A stretch of 64,000 nt of DNA, from positions 45,523,592-45,587,591 of the forward strand of contig CM070570.1 of assembly GCA_036346355.1 (NCBI GenBank), given 5' to 3'. The notes below the pieces were generated by a model. The model was not told where the DNA came from and did not search any database. It saw nothing but the letters and a program-made list of their open reading frames with translations. Positions 43,060-54,693 of the stretch are shown in pieces. Made by a program: the position numbers and the translations under genes. Positions within the stretch are counted from its first letter, which is position 1. The number at the start of each line of letters is the position of its first letter. The DNA comes from Rhipidocladum racemiflorum (lineage: Eukaryota; Streptophyta; Magnoliopsida; Poales; Poaceae).

Positions 43060-43980
43060 TAAGACATCATCTCTATGCGAACTTAAAGGCCAAATATTTG
43101 ATGGAGGAGAACCCGTTGATACTATGGAATTCTCTGAAGGAACGATATAGCTAGCAAATATCCACCCTGTTGCAGGAGCATAACGCAAATGGACCCTCCT
43201 AAGTTTTCAGAATTTTAAGACTATGGTAGCATACAACTCTATCATGAACAAACTTTGTTGCCAAACTGACATTCTATAACCAGAAAGTTACTGATGCTGA
43301 AATGGTAGATAAGACATTATGCATATTCTACTCCAATATGAGGATACTACAACAACAATACCATCATACCAAGTATCATAAGTACTCTAAGTTTATATGC
43401 ATTTTGCTAGAAGTAGAAAAGCATGATGAACTCCTGATAAAGAATCATCATGCCCTCCCTAATGGGACTCATGCAATGCCCGAAGCACATGTAAATGTTC
43501 AGCATATTAGCAATAGCTAGAGCCACGGAAAGGGCCAAAGGCATAAAGGGGGTAAATAGAAGAATAGCAGAACACAGAAGGGAAGAGGCAAGCCTCAGTG
43601 GAAAGTTAAAAGGAAGGGATCAGGGGACTTCTATAAGCAAGACTCAACAAATAAGGCTGCAAACCTTGCACAACCCTGCTTTAAGTTTGGATGCACTGGC
43701 CATTGGTCGCGCACCTATCATGCCCGAAGCATTTGGTGGACCTTTACATACAATCCACTGGAAAATTCCAAAAGAATAAGGAAAATAAGGCTAAGACACA
43801 CTTCATCACTCAACCTATTGTTGAGAAGAAAATCGAGAAGGATGATGGTAAAGTCCCTGATCCTATGGTAGAGTTCAAAGAGGGTCTTATTAGATATGGG
43901 GACTCTGTCATGGATGAAGATGACCTCCTTGGGACTGAGCTTAAAGAGCTCCAGAAGAATATCAATAGTTCCTAGGAGGA
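43060..43980 (+). pseudogene. Copia gag relic
   Basis: Fragments of copia Gag in shifting frames: LKAKYLMEENPLILWNSLKE; VTDAEMVDKTL; MRILQQQYHHTKYHKYSKF; then a zinc-knuckle derivative CFKFGCTGHWSRTYH in which two of the expected Cys are Phe and Tyr; then a C-terminal stretch (GLIRYGDSVMDEDDLLGTEL). Several in-frame stops occur. The region 41880-43059 before it has no recognisable domain and is leader or decayed gag. Confidence 0.75.
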
Positions 43981-44161
43981 CATGAATGATTTATATGGAG
44001 ACTTCCTGTAGTATCCTTGTTACTCCTTTTGATAGTCGATGTCACATTTTCCTTTTTTTGAGTCTCTTTAAGAGTCTCATTTATTAGTTCAGTGTCTAAG
44101 TTCCTGAATGAACATTGGTCAACGCTCCTATTGAATGATTATCAGTTAAAAGTCAATTAAA

Positions 44162-44689
44162 GTGTTATTTCCTCGTATATTTGCTTTGTGCTATGCTTGT
44201 TCTATAACTGTCTACAAGATAAATTTTCTCATTGGTACATACTACCTACTCATAACTAAGTCTAACGTGTGTAATAATCGTGTGGTTGAAAAACTTCCTT
44301 ACTTCTCCGGGTTATATTATACATATATAAAACCTGAAGTTTATGTTGCGATGAAACATATACTTAAAAACCTAAAAATATTTAATATCTGGTATGATCG
44401 ACTAGGTCATTCTGGGTTGAATATGATGATAAGAATAATCAATAATTCTGCAGACCATAGCATAAAAACTATAGACTTCCCTAGACCTGAAGATTTCTTA
44501 TGCCCTGCTTGTCCTAAAGGGAAGCTCATAACCAGACCCTCTTATCTTAAAGTTAGGGAAGAATCACTAAATCTCCCGGAGAGAATTCAAGGTGATATTT
44601 GTGGACCTATCCAACCCCTTTTGGGCCCTTTCAGATACTTTATGGTACTGATAAACACTTCTACTAGATGGTCCCATATATATACATGA
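44162..44689 (+). pseudogene. Copia pre-integrase / integrase start
   Basis: Open for 175 codons. It contains the GAG-pre-integrase motif WYDRLGHSGLNMMIRII, the zinc-finger cysteines in CPACPKGKLITRPS, and the beginning of the catalytic core (RIQGDICGPIQP, then GPFRYFMVLINTSTRWSH). The frame ends at a stop exactly where homology ends. The later catalytic Asp and Glu are missing. No functional start codon is evident. Confidence 0.82.
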
Positions 44690-44699
44690 AATTTATTGG

Positions 44700-45583
44700 T
44701 ATTACATGAATGTAAACTGTGATTGCATACACTTACAATGTCCAGCATCTCAAGAGCGTGGCATTGAGGGCGTTGAGGTTGAAGAGATCGAACATGTCCT
44801 GAAAGTTGACCACAAAGAAACCCCCTGAATAGTTGAACAAATGCTGAGGCTTGAAGCTGACTGTGATACTCGTTATACGTTCCATGTACCAAGCATGCAA
44901 TCCAATGCAAGCCATTGAAAGGTTTTTAGGTGATCTTCCATTACTAAGTGCTCTCCTAGCTTGTATAACTAGGCCAACGGGGCAATCGGATAGTCGAGTG
45001 CCTTCGTGATCTATTTCTATTTGCCCTTGCCTTTCTTTCTACTGTAGGGAGTCTTCTCAAGAGATGAGTGGGTAGGAAACTAGTTACAATCTGGTGATGC
45101 GGTGGGCACACGGTAGCTGATTTGGTGGCTCGCTGAGGTGCAGCAGGTGACTCAGGTAGTTGGGGTACTTCCGGTGATGGTGGACGAGCATCTAGGGAGA
45201 TGTCGCTGCTAGGTCACTGGATGAATATGCCAATGGCATCCCCCAGTGTCACGATCATCATTTGGGGCATCTGTAGCGTGACAATCTTGAAACTGTTATG
45301 TACACCATCCACACTGACCATCGTAAAACCTGGCGCTACCAGAGTACCGTGCACCATCGCCCCTTTAGTAGATGGATACGCGAGCCCTAGAGCATCCTGA
45401 AGAGGAAGGGAGCCATTGACAACTCTCACTTGGAGATTGCACTACATGGCCTACAACACAACGGTACACAATTAGCTAATGTGTCCAACAGCTATATTTA
45501 TGGAGCATTCAAGATATATATATTAATACTTTGATATCACAGATAAGAAATTTGCCATCGTGTTCATCTGTGTGAGCGACAGA
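44700..45583 (-). pseudogene. CACTA transposon protein, C-terminal part
   Basis: On the minus strand, in order: the block MVHGTLVAPGFTMVSVDGVH, then IVTLQMPQMMIVTLGDAIGI at 45214-45429; a proline-rich linker; and FFVVNFQDMFDLFNLNALNA, then TLLRCWTL near 44733-44860. These belong to the large second protein found in grass CACTA (En/Spm) elements. A stop replaces a conserved Trp after IFIQ, and frames shift between blocks. It continues at 53888 on the other side of the inserted chromovirus. The CACTA termini themselves are not seen. Confidence 0.68.
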
Positions 45584-45588
45584 CACAC

Positions 45589-47609
45589 TGTAACACCCTA
45601 CAAATGTAAACTGTCGTACAAGAAAAATTCGACAGCATCTCTCCTAAAATTAGGACAAAACGGAAGCGACAACAAGATTCATAATAACCATTATAAACAG
45701 GAATAACATAAAAGCATCAATACTAGAGATAACAAGTCTAAATCAACCAGAAAACAAACATAAACGTAAAACAGCTCCAAAGAGGACATCAACAGGTCTA
45801 TGATTAATAAAATTTCAGCAAGCTAATGAATTATTAAATGCACTAGTCCATGTGATTCGTGATGACCTCGGAGGGTTGATTGTGCTACTAAGCCCACCCT
45901 TCAAGCTTACGACTCGCGAGAACTACCTGAAAACAACAAAATAACAAGGGGTGAGATTGGGTAATCTCAAAGAAGTTTTAACAACTTCTAACGAATAACA
46001 CAGCCACAGTAAAACTAGCATACCAAATTCCTCATGTCCAATACCACATTATAGAGTCCACACAACCTCAGTAAAATGCATATGATTGTGCACATGCTTA
46101 TGCCATGATCCTCCTCACCATGCCCTTTCTCAGGAACACACGGTGTTGTATCGGTGCGATCGCGCCTGTTGGCGTCGACAAACTTCCAATGCATGATTAT
46201 GCAGTTAATGCTTCATGCATAAATACATTCATAACTTCCCACTCTGAATTCACATGCTTGCATACCATCAAATAACATGGATAGAATGCGAACATCATTG
46301 AGATAGAATATCTCCACAATTCATCTTGCAAACAACATCTTTCTTCATTCTTACTCATGATTCAAAAGCCAAACAACCACATCACAATGCAGGATAGGAT
46401 ATTCTAATCTCATAAACAAGTAGTTAAACCATGTAGGTGTGCTGCAATTAAGGTTTATATTGAAGACGAAACAAATAGCGAGTTATAGTTTAGCAAGACC
46501 GCTACTTCCACTTGCCTTTACCAACGTGGATGACGAACCTAGTTGCGTCCAGAAGGGGCACCACCTGTACAAGTATTATTTCAGTACATAGCGACATCAC
46601 AAATGATCACACAACTCGAACACACGCTTCCTAATCCCCGTTCCCTTCTTAAGCGCCAAAAACCCCAATCTGCCCGGGTCAAACAGCAGCACCCTCTCTT
46701 CACAATTTCGTATCTTTTTTTATACAGATCATAAAAATACAAAAAAATTACAGTAGCTAGATATTGACGAGCTCTACAACTTTAATGAAGATCACAAATT
46801 TCAATTCCACTGTTAAATATGCCTAAACAAACGTCCAACACAGTGGACAAAATCTGTTTCCAGATTCTGTCCATCATCTTGAAACAGCTATAACTCTCAT
46901 ACCGACGACCCAAAAATTCTGAAAAAATTACAGAAGCTAGATCTCGACGTTATCTACAACTTTCTAGTTATAGGTTTTTGCAGGAAAAATCGTCTATGCC
47001 ACGTAAAACGCGAAACAATTCGCGCTGCACAATCTCCCCTTCCAAAAACAGCACCACGTGAACATCTACCCTTCTCCCCCATCAAGATCCATATAAATCA
47101 CTCACCACCAGATCTAATACACTCCTAATCCCTAGGTAGAACAAGGGTAAAATATTGGGAATTTTACCTTGAGTTCTCCCTTGAGAACCCATGAAAAACG
47201 CGCGACGATTCCCGAAACGGAAATCTGCTCGTCCTCCACGCCTCCACGGATCCTCTTCTCGCTTGCTCCTTCGGCGTTTCGCGGTGGATCTTGAGCCACC
47301 ACGCAAGGAGGAAGAGGAGGGGTGGTGTGGCTGCTAGGGGAGGAAGGGGGTGCCCTAGGGCTTTTGGGGGGTGACACCCTTTTATATGGTGGTAGGCCCA
47401 CTAGGGGAAAGAGAGAGAGGTGGGGAGGATTCGCAGCCAGGCCAGGTTTTCCTCGGCCCACTTGTTTCTAGCCCGACAACTCCAAATTTAATATTAATAT
47501 GCCGGATAAACTTCAAATATTTCATCCCTCGACAAATCCTTCATTCCTCTCCAAAACAAAACCAGGAAAAGGAACCCTAGAATCGCTCTCGATGCTCTAA
47601 GGCATCACA
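45589..47609 (-). repeat. 3' LTR of non-autonomous chromovirus
   Basis: 2021 bp; on the plus strand it runs from TGTAACACCCTAC to GGCATCACA. It is nearly identical to 51857-53882. About thirty differences are visible, a large share of them 1-2-base indels in G/C runs near 47300-47560. Confidence 0.95.
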
Positions 47610-50600
47610 TTCTCCCTCCTTAAAAGGATTCGTCCTCGAATCTACTCCTCTTTACTACGGAACCTTAAAAAAGGAAGGCAAAATGGTAATCAACACTTTA
47701 CCTTCAGCATCCTCAAAGAGTGTAGGATACTTCTTCCGCATCTGGTCCTCAAGTTCCCAAGTTGCATCCCGCTCAGACTAATTGGTCCACAAATCTTTCA
47801 TTGGACACTAACACGAACTATTCCCCTATTAAATAAAGGACACCTATTAGGTGAATCTGGTATCGATCTGGAATCTCAACTCCCACTTCTCTCTTCAACC
47901 CGATCGCGAAACTCCGCATTCCAATCTCAACTCCTCTACCACGGTTCGTCGCATTACGACGACACGAACCATGTGAGACACAACGCTCTAGGTAAGTCTC
48001 TAAATCAACCCAAACACAAACTCCTATCTCCTACAAGTGATTGATCTTTACAAAAAGAACCAATATCCACCCTTACCAACGACAGAGATAGCCTACTTTA
48101 CAACCAGTGGTCCGAAAATCCATGAAACAATAACAACCGAACACAATCACTACGGTTGACACAAACTCGCTTCGAACCCAAATGACAAAAGTTCCAAAAA
48201 ATTAATGTAATTACCTGCAACTTCCAAGTTGTCCACTACTAAATTAAGCAACCCCACCGAGGAACACATCAATGAAAACAATTCTCCAAAAAAGGTTTGA
48301 ATTGAGTCATACACAACCTTCCTTTACTCTTCACTTTTAAACTACTTACGATCAGCGACCCACACTAGTTTTCCCTTGTAAGAAGGTTTCGCCTTCACAT
48401 TCTTCCACCCAAGGACCAGGGCAAGGAGTACAATCCTTGAATATACTCAACCATAACATAAACATTCATTTTCTTACCCCAAGCTTGAACGTAAAACAAA
48501 TCTTAATTCTCACTAACACAACGAACGACAATCACCACCTTTAAACCAAAGGGCTGAAATTCACATACACGGAACTCAACTTGGAAGAGGAACTCCATAG
48601 AACCAAAACCACCAAAAAATTTTCTTGGGAGAAGCTCTATTCAAAAGAGAAACACCGCGAAAAGTCTTCTCAAATGCATTTCACTTTTACCAAAACAAAT
48701 CATCTCACTTTTATCCAAGGCCAAGCCATTCGAGAAAAAAAAAGAAACCGATCAAGGAATTAAATGCTTCCACACAACCACCATCTCTTTTTCCTTAAAA
48801 AGGAACCAAACTCACTTCCCAACAGAAAAATTGTTTCAACCACGAATATCATTCATGTCACAACCAGAAGAATCGTCTCAAACAAAAACTGTCAAACACC
48901 TCACACCACAACACAACTCTAGCCCAAAATAGAAATACAAATATTTCCAGATCATGAAGTTCCAAATCTTACATTGGATTAGCTACTTCTTTTGATCAAC
49001 AATGCAACCGATAACTCGACCTTGAAAACTACGGACACAGTCAAAGCATACATCCTTGAGCATAAATGTCGCATTCATAACTTAAGCTAGTTTTCTTATC
49101 AAAGATGAATGAATGACGATATTTAATAGAATAACATTCCAAAATCTCCACAAATTACTTCAAGGTTAATCATTCTTTTATCCTTGTTTTAAGCCTCGAA
49201 ATTAACCCACATTTGGCAGAATCATTCTAAGTTTAGGGAAACTCTGAAACACGACACAAAGAATACTTTGACCAAAGTATTCAACCCAAATATCAAACAA
49301 ACAAACCAATCCATATGAATTTTTAAACATAAGTTCAGCATAACTCCCGCCATCTATAGCATTCCACTACCCTTACCATTTAGATTTCAATATTCCCTAT
49401 TTACTCATTGAGAAGGCCCATCAGGATTTAACAACAACTACACAACAAATTCTTACTCTTATTACCTTTTCCACAATTATAAATAAAGTTCACGTGCTTA
49501 TCAAAAACACATCCAACCAACACTACCTCATCAAGATCCCCACTGAGCGACCTAACCTATATCATCATATTCTAAATTTGAAAGGCGATTGCTTCAACAA
49601 GTCTTTCAAAGATGATGAACCTATAAATTCCATACCACATACGCGTCAACATCTCGACAATGGAAATTTATTCACCTAAAAGATGACTCAACAAGTAAAT
49701 ATTATCTCAACAAGGCACCAATCGTAAATAGAAGTTTAAAACATACATTTATTAAGGACAAAATCACGCGTCATGCTAACTATCCCTGGTTCACTCCATC
49801 ACAACATGTTACAATTTCCACCATTTTAACAAAGGTTTTCAACAATTAATCTAATCGATTACCACCACTACTAAGTCATCAATATCAATAATTGGCATAA
49901 TTGTAAAACAACAACATTGCTTTTAGTTACCCTATCCATAGACTATGACAAACTGTCACTACACAACATACTCCAACTATGTAAAATAGATTGAATAATT
50001 TAAGCCATCCAAAGCTCTTATAACAACAACGCTAAATTAAATTTAAATTTTTTTTTTAATTTTTTTAGCTACCCTATACACGGGTTATAGCAAAATTGCC
50101 ACTCCAAGACATACTCCAAATTTTTTTTAAAGTGAATGAATAGGTGAAATCATCACAAAGCTCTTACGGCAATGGCAAAAACTTATGTCTTCCCAATTGA
50201 TATCGATACTAGCATTATTGGAGCATATCGCATATACGAATCTACTAATAGTTTGCAACGTCATAAATATCAACTCTAATCAATTTCCAAGTTAAAGTCA
50301 CTAGCCAACACGATTAAATTAGAACATCTTTAAACAACCAAAGCATGGTTTCTTTAACAATATCGGTAGTCCACCATTACAATTAAATTGTTCTACCGAC
50401 CTTATATTAAAATGTCTCTAAATAACCCACTAATTTTCTATTACCTTCACATGTAGTTTACATCATCGTAATGTTCTAACTACGCATCAAGATTTAAAGC
50501 TTTAAACATTGTCCATGGTCAAGGGCACATTAAAATAATGCAATAAATCCTAAGCATGCACATTAACACATTCAATCATTATCGCTATAGAGCAATCTAC

Positions 50601-51841
50601 AATACTAGAAGTTTATTTAATCTCAAGCTAAAGATAACAATTACATTTTAATTGATTCAACTCACAAATTAACTTAGAAGTACATCATTCCATAAACCAC
50701 ATTGTTACATACTACGTAATACAGACATAAAATTTCTAAACAGTCATGGGTCACCTACCCTTGACAAACAGGAGAGCAATCCCAAACATAAAAAAACAAA
50801 CAGTTCTAGATCAAGAACAAACACCGATAAAAATTTCTTCTTTTCGTGCAAGGGAGAAAAGCAAAATCCAAACATAAATGCAAGAGAGCTCGACCCTCAA
50901 ATGTCCAATCATAGTAGCCAAAACTCTTCAAGAAATCCAAAACCTACACTTTCCACAAAGGAAGACGGATGCAAAAGGGAAGACCAAATGTCCAACTAAA
51001 ATTTTCCGATAAAGATTCAAACTTAGCTCCATCCAGCTTGATCTGCAACAGGAGAAACTCCAACCCCCTTCTTTTTAAAAAAAAATCGGAAACAACAACC
51101 ACGTAAATTTCCTCCCAACGACAGGTCCATCACAATAAATCGGTGCCAAAGCAAAATTGTGACAAAAAGACGCTCAACGTAGAACTCTTCTTCTGTGTCT
51201 TCACTCAAAGGAGACAAAACCACAAACCGCCAAAAGGACAAATCAGCGAGTGCTCAAAACTAAGCATTTTCCTCGGTTTCGAACCAACCACATACCCAAA
51301 AACCAACCAAAACCGACCGTCAAGACGGTAAAGAACATCAGAAGGAATCCATCACCAACCTCTTCTATTTGACTCCGGTCACTACCCGATCTACGATAGA
51401 CACGGATCAGTACTCTTTCCCTCTGAGGGTTTAATAGTTCTTCGGTGGTGACTCTACCCGCCACACCGTCAAACCACAAATTTCACTACAAACAAAAGGT
51501 GACCGAAACCCTTCGGCACCACAACCACACTTTATCACAAATGAAGCAACTCAATCAAATCTATCATAAATATAGCATTATACATCATCAAAAGTAGCAT
51601 TCAACAACAAAGCTTAAATTCAACCTTTAAGCATAAGGCAACGATACCCATACCCTTTCCTCTTGTGCATCCATGTGTGTCAAATTTTAAATTGGTGATT
51701 CCACTTACACAAGTTTTAATGTTGCTATCCTATGACAAAATTTTAGTTAAAACCTAGGCCATGTTTCTAAGTTATTCCACATCACATTTTAGTTGTATCC
51801 TATAGTATGACACTAAAAATAGACATTCCAAGGACCTACAC
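47610..51841 (-). other. Interior of non-autonomous element, chromodomain relic
   Basis: The only recognisable coding sequence is at 47708-47789 (minus): the end of a chromodomain (SERDATWELEDQMRKKYPTLF) preceded by an amber codon where Gln is expected. A purine tract (AAGGAGGGAGAA) separates it from the LTR. The remaining 4 kb is A/C-rich on the plus strand, with no ORF above about 80 codons showing a domain. It may be very decayed pol or foreign filler. Confidence 0.75.
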
Positions 51842-51854
51842 GCTTCCGATACCA
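51842..51854 (-). other. Primer-binding site of non-autonomous chromovirus
   Basis: The minus strand reads TGGTATCGGAAGC two bases after the LTR end. It resembles the initiator tRNA-Met complement TGGTATCAGAGC with two changes. Confidence 0.75.
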
Positions 51855-51856
51855 AT

Positions 51857-53882
51857 TGTAACACCCTACAAATGTAAACTGTCGTACAAGAAAAATTCGA
51901 CAAAGATCTCTCCTAAAATTAGGACAAAAGCGGAAGCGACAACAAGATTCATAATAACCATTATAAACAGGAATAACATAAAAGCATCAATACTAGAGAT
52001 AACAAGTCTAAATCAACGAGAAAACAAACATAAACGTAAAACGGCTCCAAAGAGGACATCAACAGGTCTATGATTAATAAAATTTCAGCAAGCTAATGAA
52101 TTATTAAATGCACTAGTCCATGTGATTCGTGATGACCCGGAGGGTTGATTGTGCTACTAAGCCCACCCTTCAAGCTTACGACTCGCGAGAACTACACGAA
52201 AACAACAAAATAACAAGGGGTGAGATTGGGTAATCTCAAAGAAGCGGAACAACTTCTAACGAATAACACAGCCACAGTAAAACTAGCATACCAAATTCCT
52301 CATGTCCAATACCACATTATAGAGTCCACACAACCTCAGTAAAATGCATATGATTGTGCACATGCTTATGCCATGATCCTCCTCACCATGCCCTTTCTCA
52401 GAACACACGGTGTTGTGCCAGTGCGATCGCGCACGCTGGCGTCGACAAACTTCCAATGCATGATTATGCAGTTAATGCTTCATGCATAAATACATTCATA
52501 ACTTTCCACTCTGAATTCACATGCTTGCATACCATCAAATAACATGGATAGAATGCGAACATCATTGAGATAGAATATCTCCACAATTCATCTTGCAAAC
52601 AACATCTTTCTTCATTCTTACTCATGATTCAAAAGCCAAACAACCACATCACAATGCAGGATAGGATATTCTAATCTCATAAACAAGTAGTTAAACCATG
52701 TAGGTATGCTGCAATTAAGGTTTATATTGAAGACGAAACAAATAGCGAGTTATAGTTTAGCAAGACCGCTACTTCCACTTGCCTTTACCAACGTGGATGA
52801 CGAACCTAGTTGCGTCCAGAAGGGGCACCACCTGTACAAGTATTATTTCAGTACATAGCGACATCACAAATGATCACACAACTCGAACACACGCTTCCTA
52901 ATCCCCGTTCCCTTCTTAAGCGCCAAAAACCCCAATCTGCCCGGGTCAAACAGCAGCACCCTCTCTTCACAATTTCGTATCTTTTTTTATACAGATCATA
53001 AAAATACAAAAAAATTACAGTAGCTAGATATTGATGAGCTCTACAACTTTCATGAAGATCACAAATTTCAATTCCACTGTTAAATATGCCTAAACAAACG
53101 TCCAACACAGTGGACAAAATCTGTTTCCAGATTCTGTCCATCATCTTGAAACAGCTATAACTCTCATACCGACGACCCAAAAATTCTGAAAAAATTACAG
53201 AAGCTAGATCTCGACGTTATCTACAACTTTCTAGTTATAGGTTTTTGCAGGAAAAATCGTCTATGCCACGTAAAACGCGAAACAATTCGCGCTGCACAAT
53301 CTCCCCTTCCAAAAACAGCACCACGTGAACATCTACCCTTCTCCCCCATCAAGATCCATATAAATCACTCACCACCAGATCTAATACACTCCTAATCCCT
53401 AGGTAGAACAAGGGTAAAATATTGGGAATTTTACCTTGAGTTCTCCCTTGAGAACCCATGAAAAACGCGCGACGATTCCCGAAACGGAAATCTGCTCGTC
53501 CTCCACGCCTCCACGGATCCTCTTCTCGCTTGCTCCTTCGCGTTTCGCGGTGGATCTTGAGCCACCACGCAAGGGGAGGAAGAGGAGGGGTGGTGTGGCT
53601 GCTAGGGGAGGAAGGGGGGTGCCCTAGGGCTTTTGGGGGGTGACACCCTTTTATATGGTGGTAGGCCCACTAGGGGAAAAGAGAGAGAGGTGGGGAGGGG
53701 ATTCGCAGCCCAGGCCCAGGTTTTCCTCGGCCCACTGTTTCTAGCCCGACAACTCCAAATTTAATATTAATATGCCGGATAAACTTCAAATATTTCATCC
53801 CCCGACAAATCCTTCATTCCTCTCCCGAAACAAAACCAGGAAAAGGAACCCTAGAATCGCTCTGATGCTCTAAGGCATCACA
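51857..53882 (-). repeat. 5' LTR of non-autonomous chromovirus
   Basis: 2026 bp, the upstream LTR in the element's own orientation. It is followed to the right by the CACAC target duplication. Short ORFs such as 52810-53001 recur identically in both LTRs and have no known domain. Confidence 0.95.
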
Positions 53883-53887
53883 CACAC

Positions 53888-54688
53888 AGTTGCTCTTACG
53901 GGTAGTGGGGCTGAATTGCGCACATACGTTTGGGGCTTGCGCATGCTGCATGTCCAAATTATTGAGCCTTTCCTCAAGGCTTCTTATATTACTATTGAAT
54001 TTTTCTCTCAGCCTTTCCTTGATCTTTTGTACAAGTCATTCCTCGCATTCGGCTTTGGTCCTCTTCCTACTCCGGTATTTGTCAGAGTAATCTGGGAATC
54101 CTGTTTTCCAGGGAGCAAAAACCCCTTTGCCTTGCATGCAACCAGGGTGTTTCTTGTTTTCTAAGGCCATGGAGAGTACATATTTCTCCCTGTTTAGCAA
54201 AAAGGAGCTATCGAAAGATTGTGTACTCAACGCTACCTGCAAGATTTCGTTAAGTTATTTCACTTATGAAGTTATGGACTAATTACATATAAAATGGGTA
54301 GTTCAATATCTTACCAGGTGTTGGTAGACTTTCTCATCCGTGGGGTTTGTAAAGGAGATTATGCAGGAAGACGTGGCACATGACCTCGCTTTTAACTAGT
54401 CTTTGGCGCCCTGGTCAATGATTGATGCAAATGGCATGGAGGCCTCCTCGTCCTCCCTCTCCCATTGTACCCTCTCCTCCATGTACCCAACGATGCTGAG
54501 TTTGTGGGGTTGGTGTTCCTTCCTTGCAGGGCCTTGTGTGCTTCACTTTGATGCATAAATTCGTCCATCGTCTTCACCTCAATAAAACGCCGCCATATGT
54601 CTTCATCAATGAACCCATACTTAGAGAAGGGAGCCATGTCCTTGTTGACATATTCCTTGATAAGCATGCTCTTGAAGTTTTTCCACGC
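53888..54688 (-). pseudogene. CACTA transposon protein, N-terminal part
   Basis: Minus-strand blocks in two exon-like pieces. 54392-54667 has LIKEYVNKDMAPFSKYGFID, then EDIWRRFIEVKTMDEFM. 53920-54242 has REKYVLSMALENKKHPG, then KGVFAPWKTGFPDYSDKYRS and a short coiled-coil tail SLEERLNNLDMQ. This is the Transposase_24-type region that precedes the blocks at 44700-45583 in grass CACTA second proteins. It was separated from them by the chromovirus insertion at CACAC, and cut on the right by the SIRE-like LTR at 54694. Confidence 0.72.
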
Positions 54689-54693
54689 CTTTC

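Larger units (their letters stand above)
40922..44689 (+). mobile_element. Degenerate copia element, 3'-truncated
   Basis: This is a Ty1/copia retrotransposon with a short 5' LTR, a primer-binding site, a decayed gag with zinc knuckle, and the start of integrase. It stops abruptly at about 44689 against CACTA sequence. Reverse transcriptase, RNase H and the 3' LTR are absent. The lineage is not assigned with confidence. Confidence 0.8.
45589..53882 (-). mobile_element. Non-autonomous chromovirus with 2-kb LTRs
   Basis: A complete LTR element flanked by CACAC at 45584-45588 and 53883-53887. It has two ~2.02-kb LTRs and a 4.2-kb interior. Orientation is minus: the primer-binding site abuts the right LTR and the purine tract abuts the left one. 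The interior has no gag, protease, reverse transcriptase or integrase that I could recognise, only a chromodomain relic beside the purine tract. It is a large retrotransposon derivative dependent on chromovirus enzymes. It is inserted in the CACTA relic. Confidence 0.93.

Noticed and set aside
52810..53001. 63-codon ORF present twice (also at 46543-46734)
   Set aside because: The identical copy exists because both lie in the LTRs of one element; no recognisable protein family.
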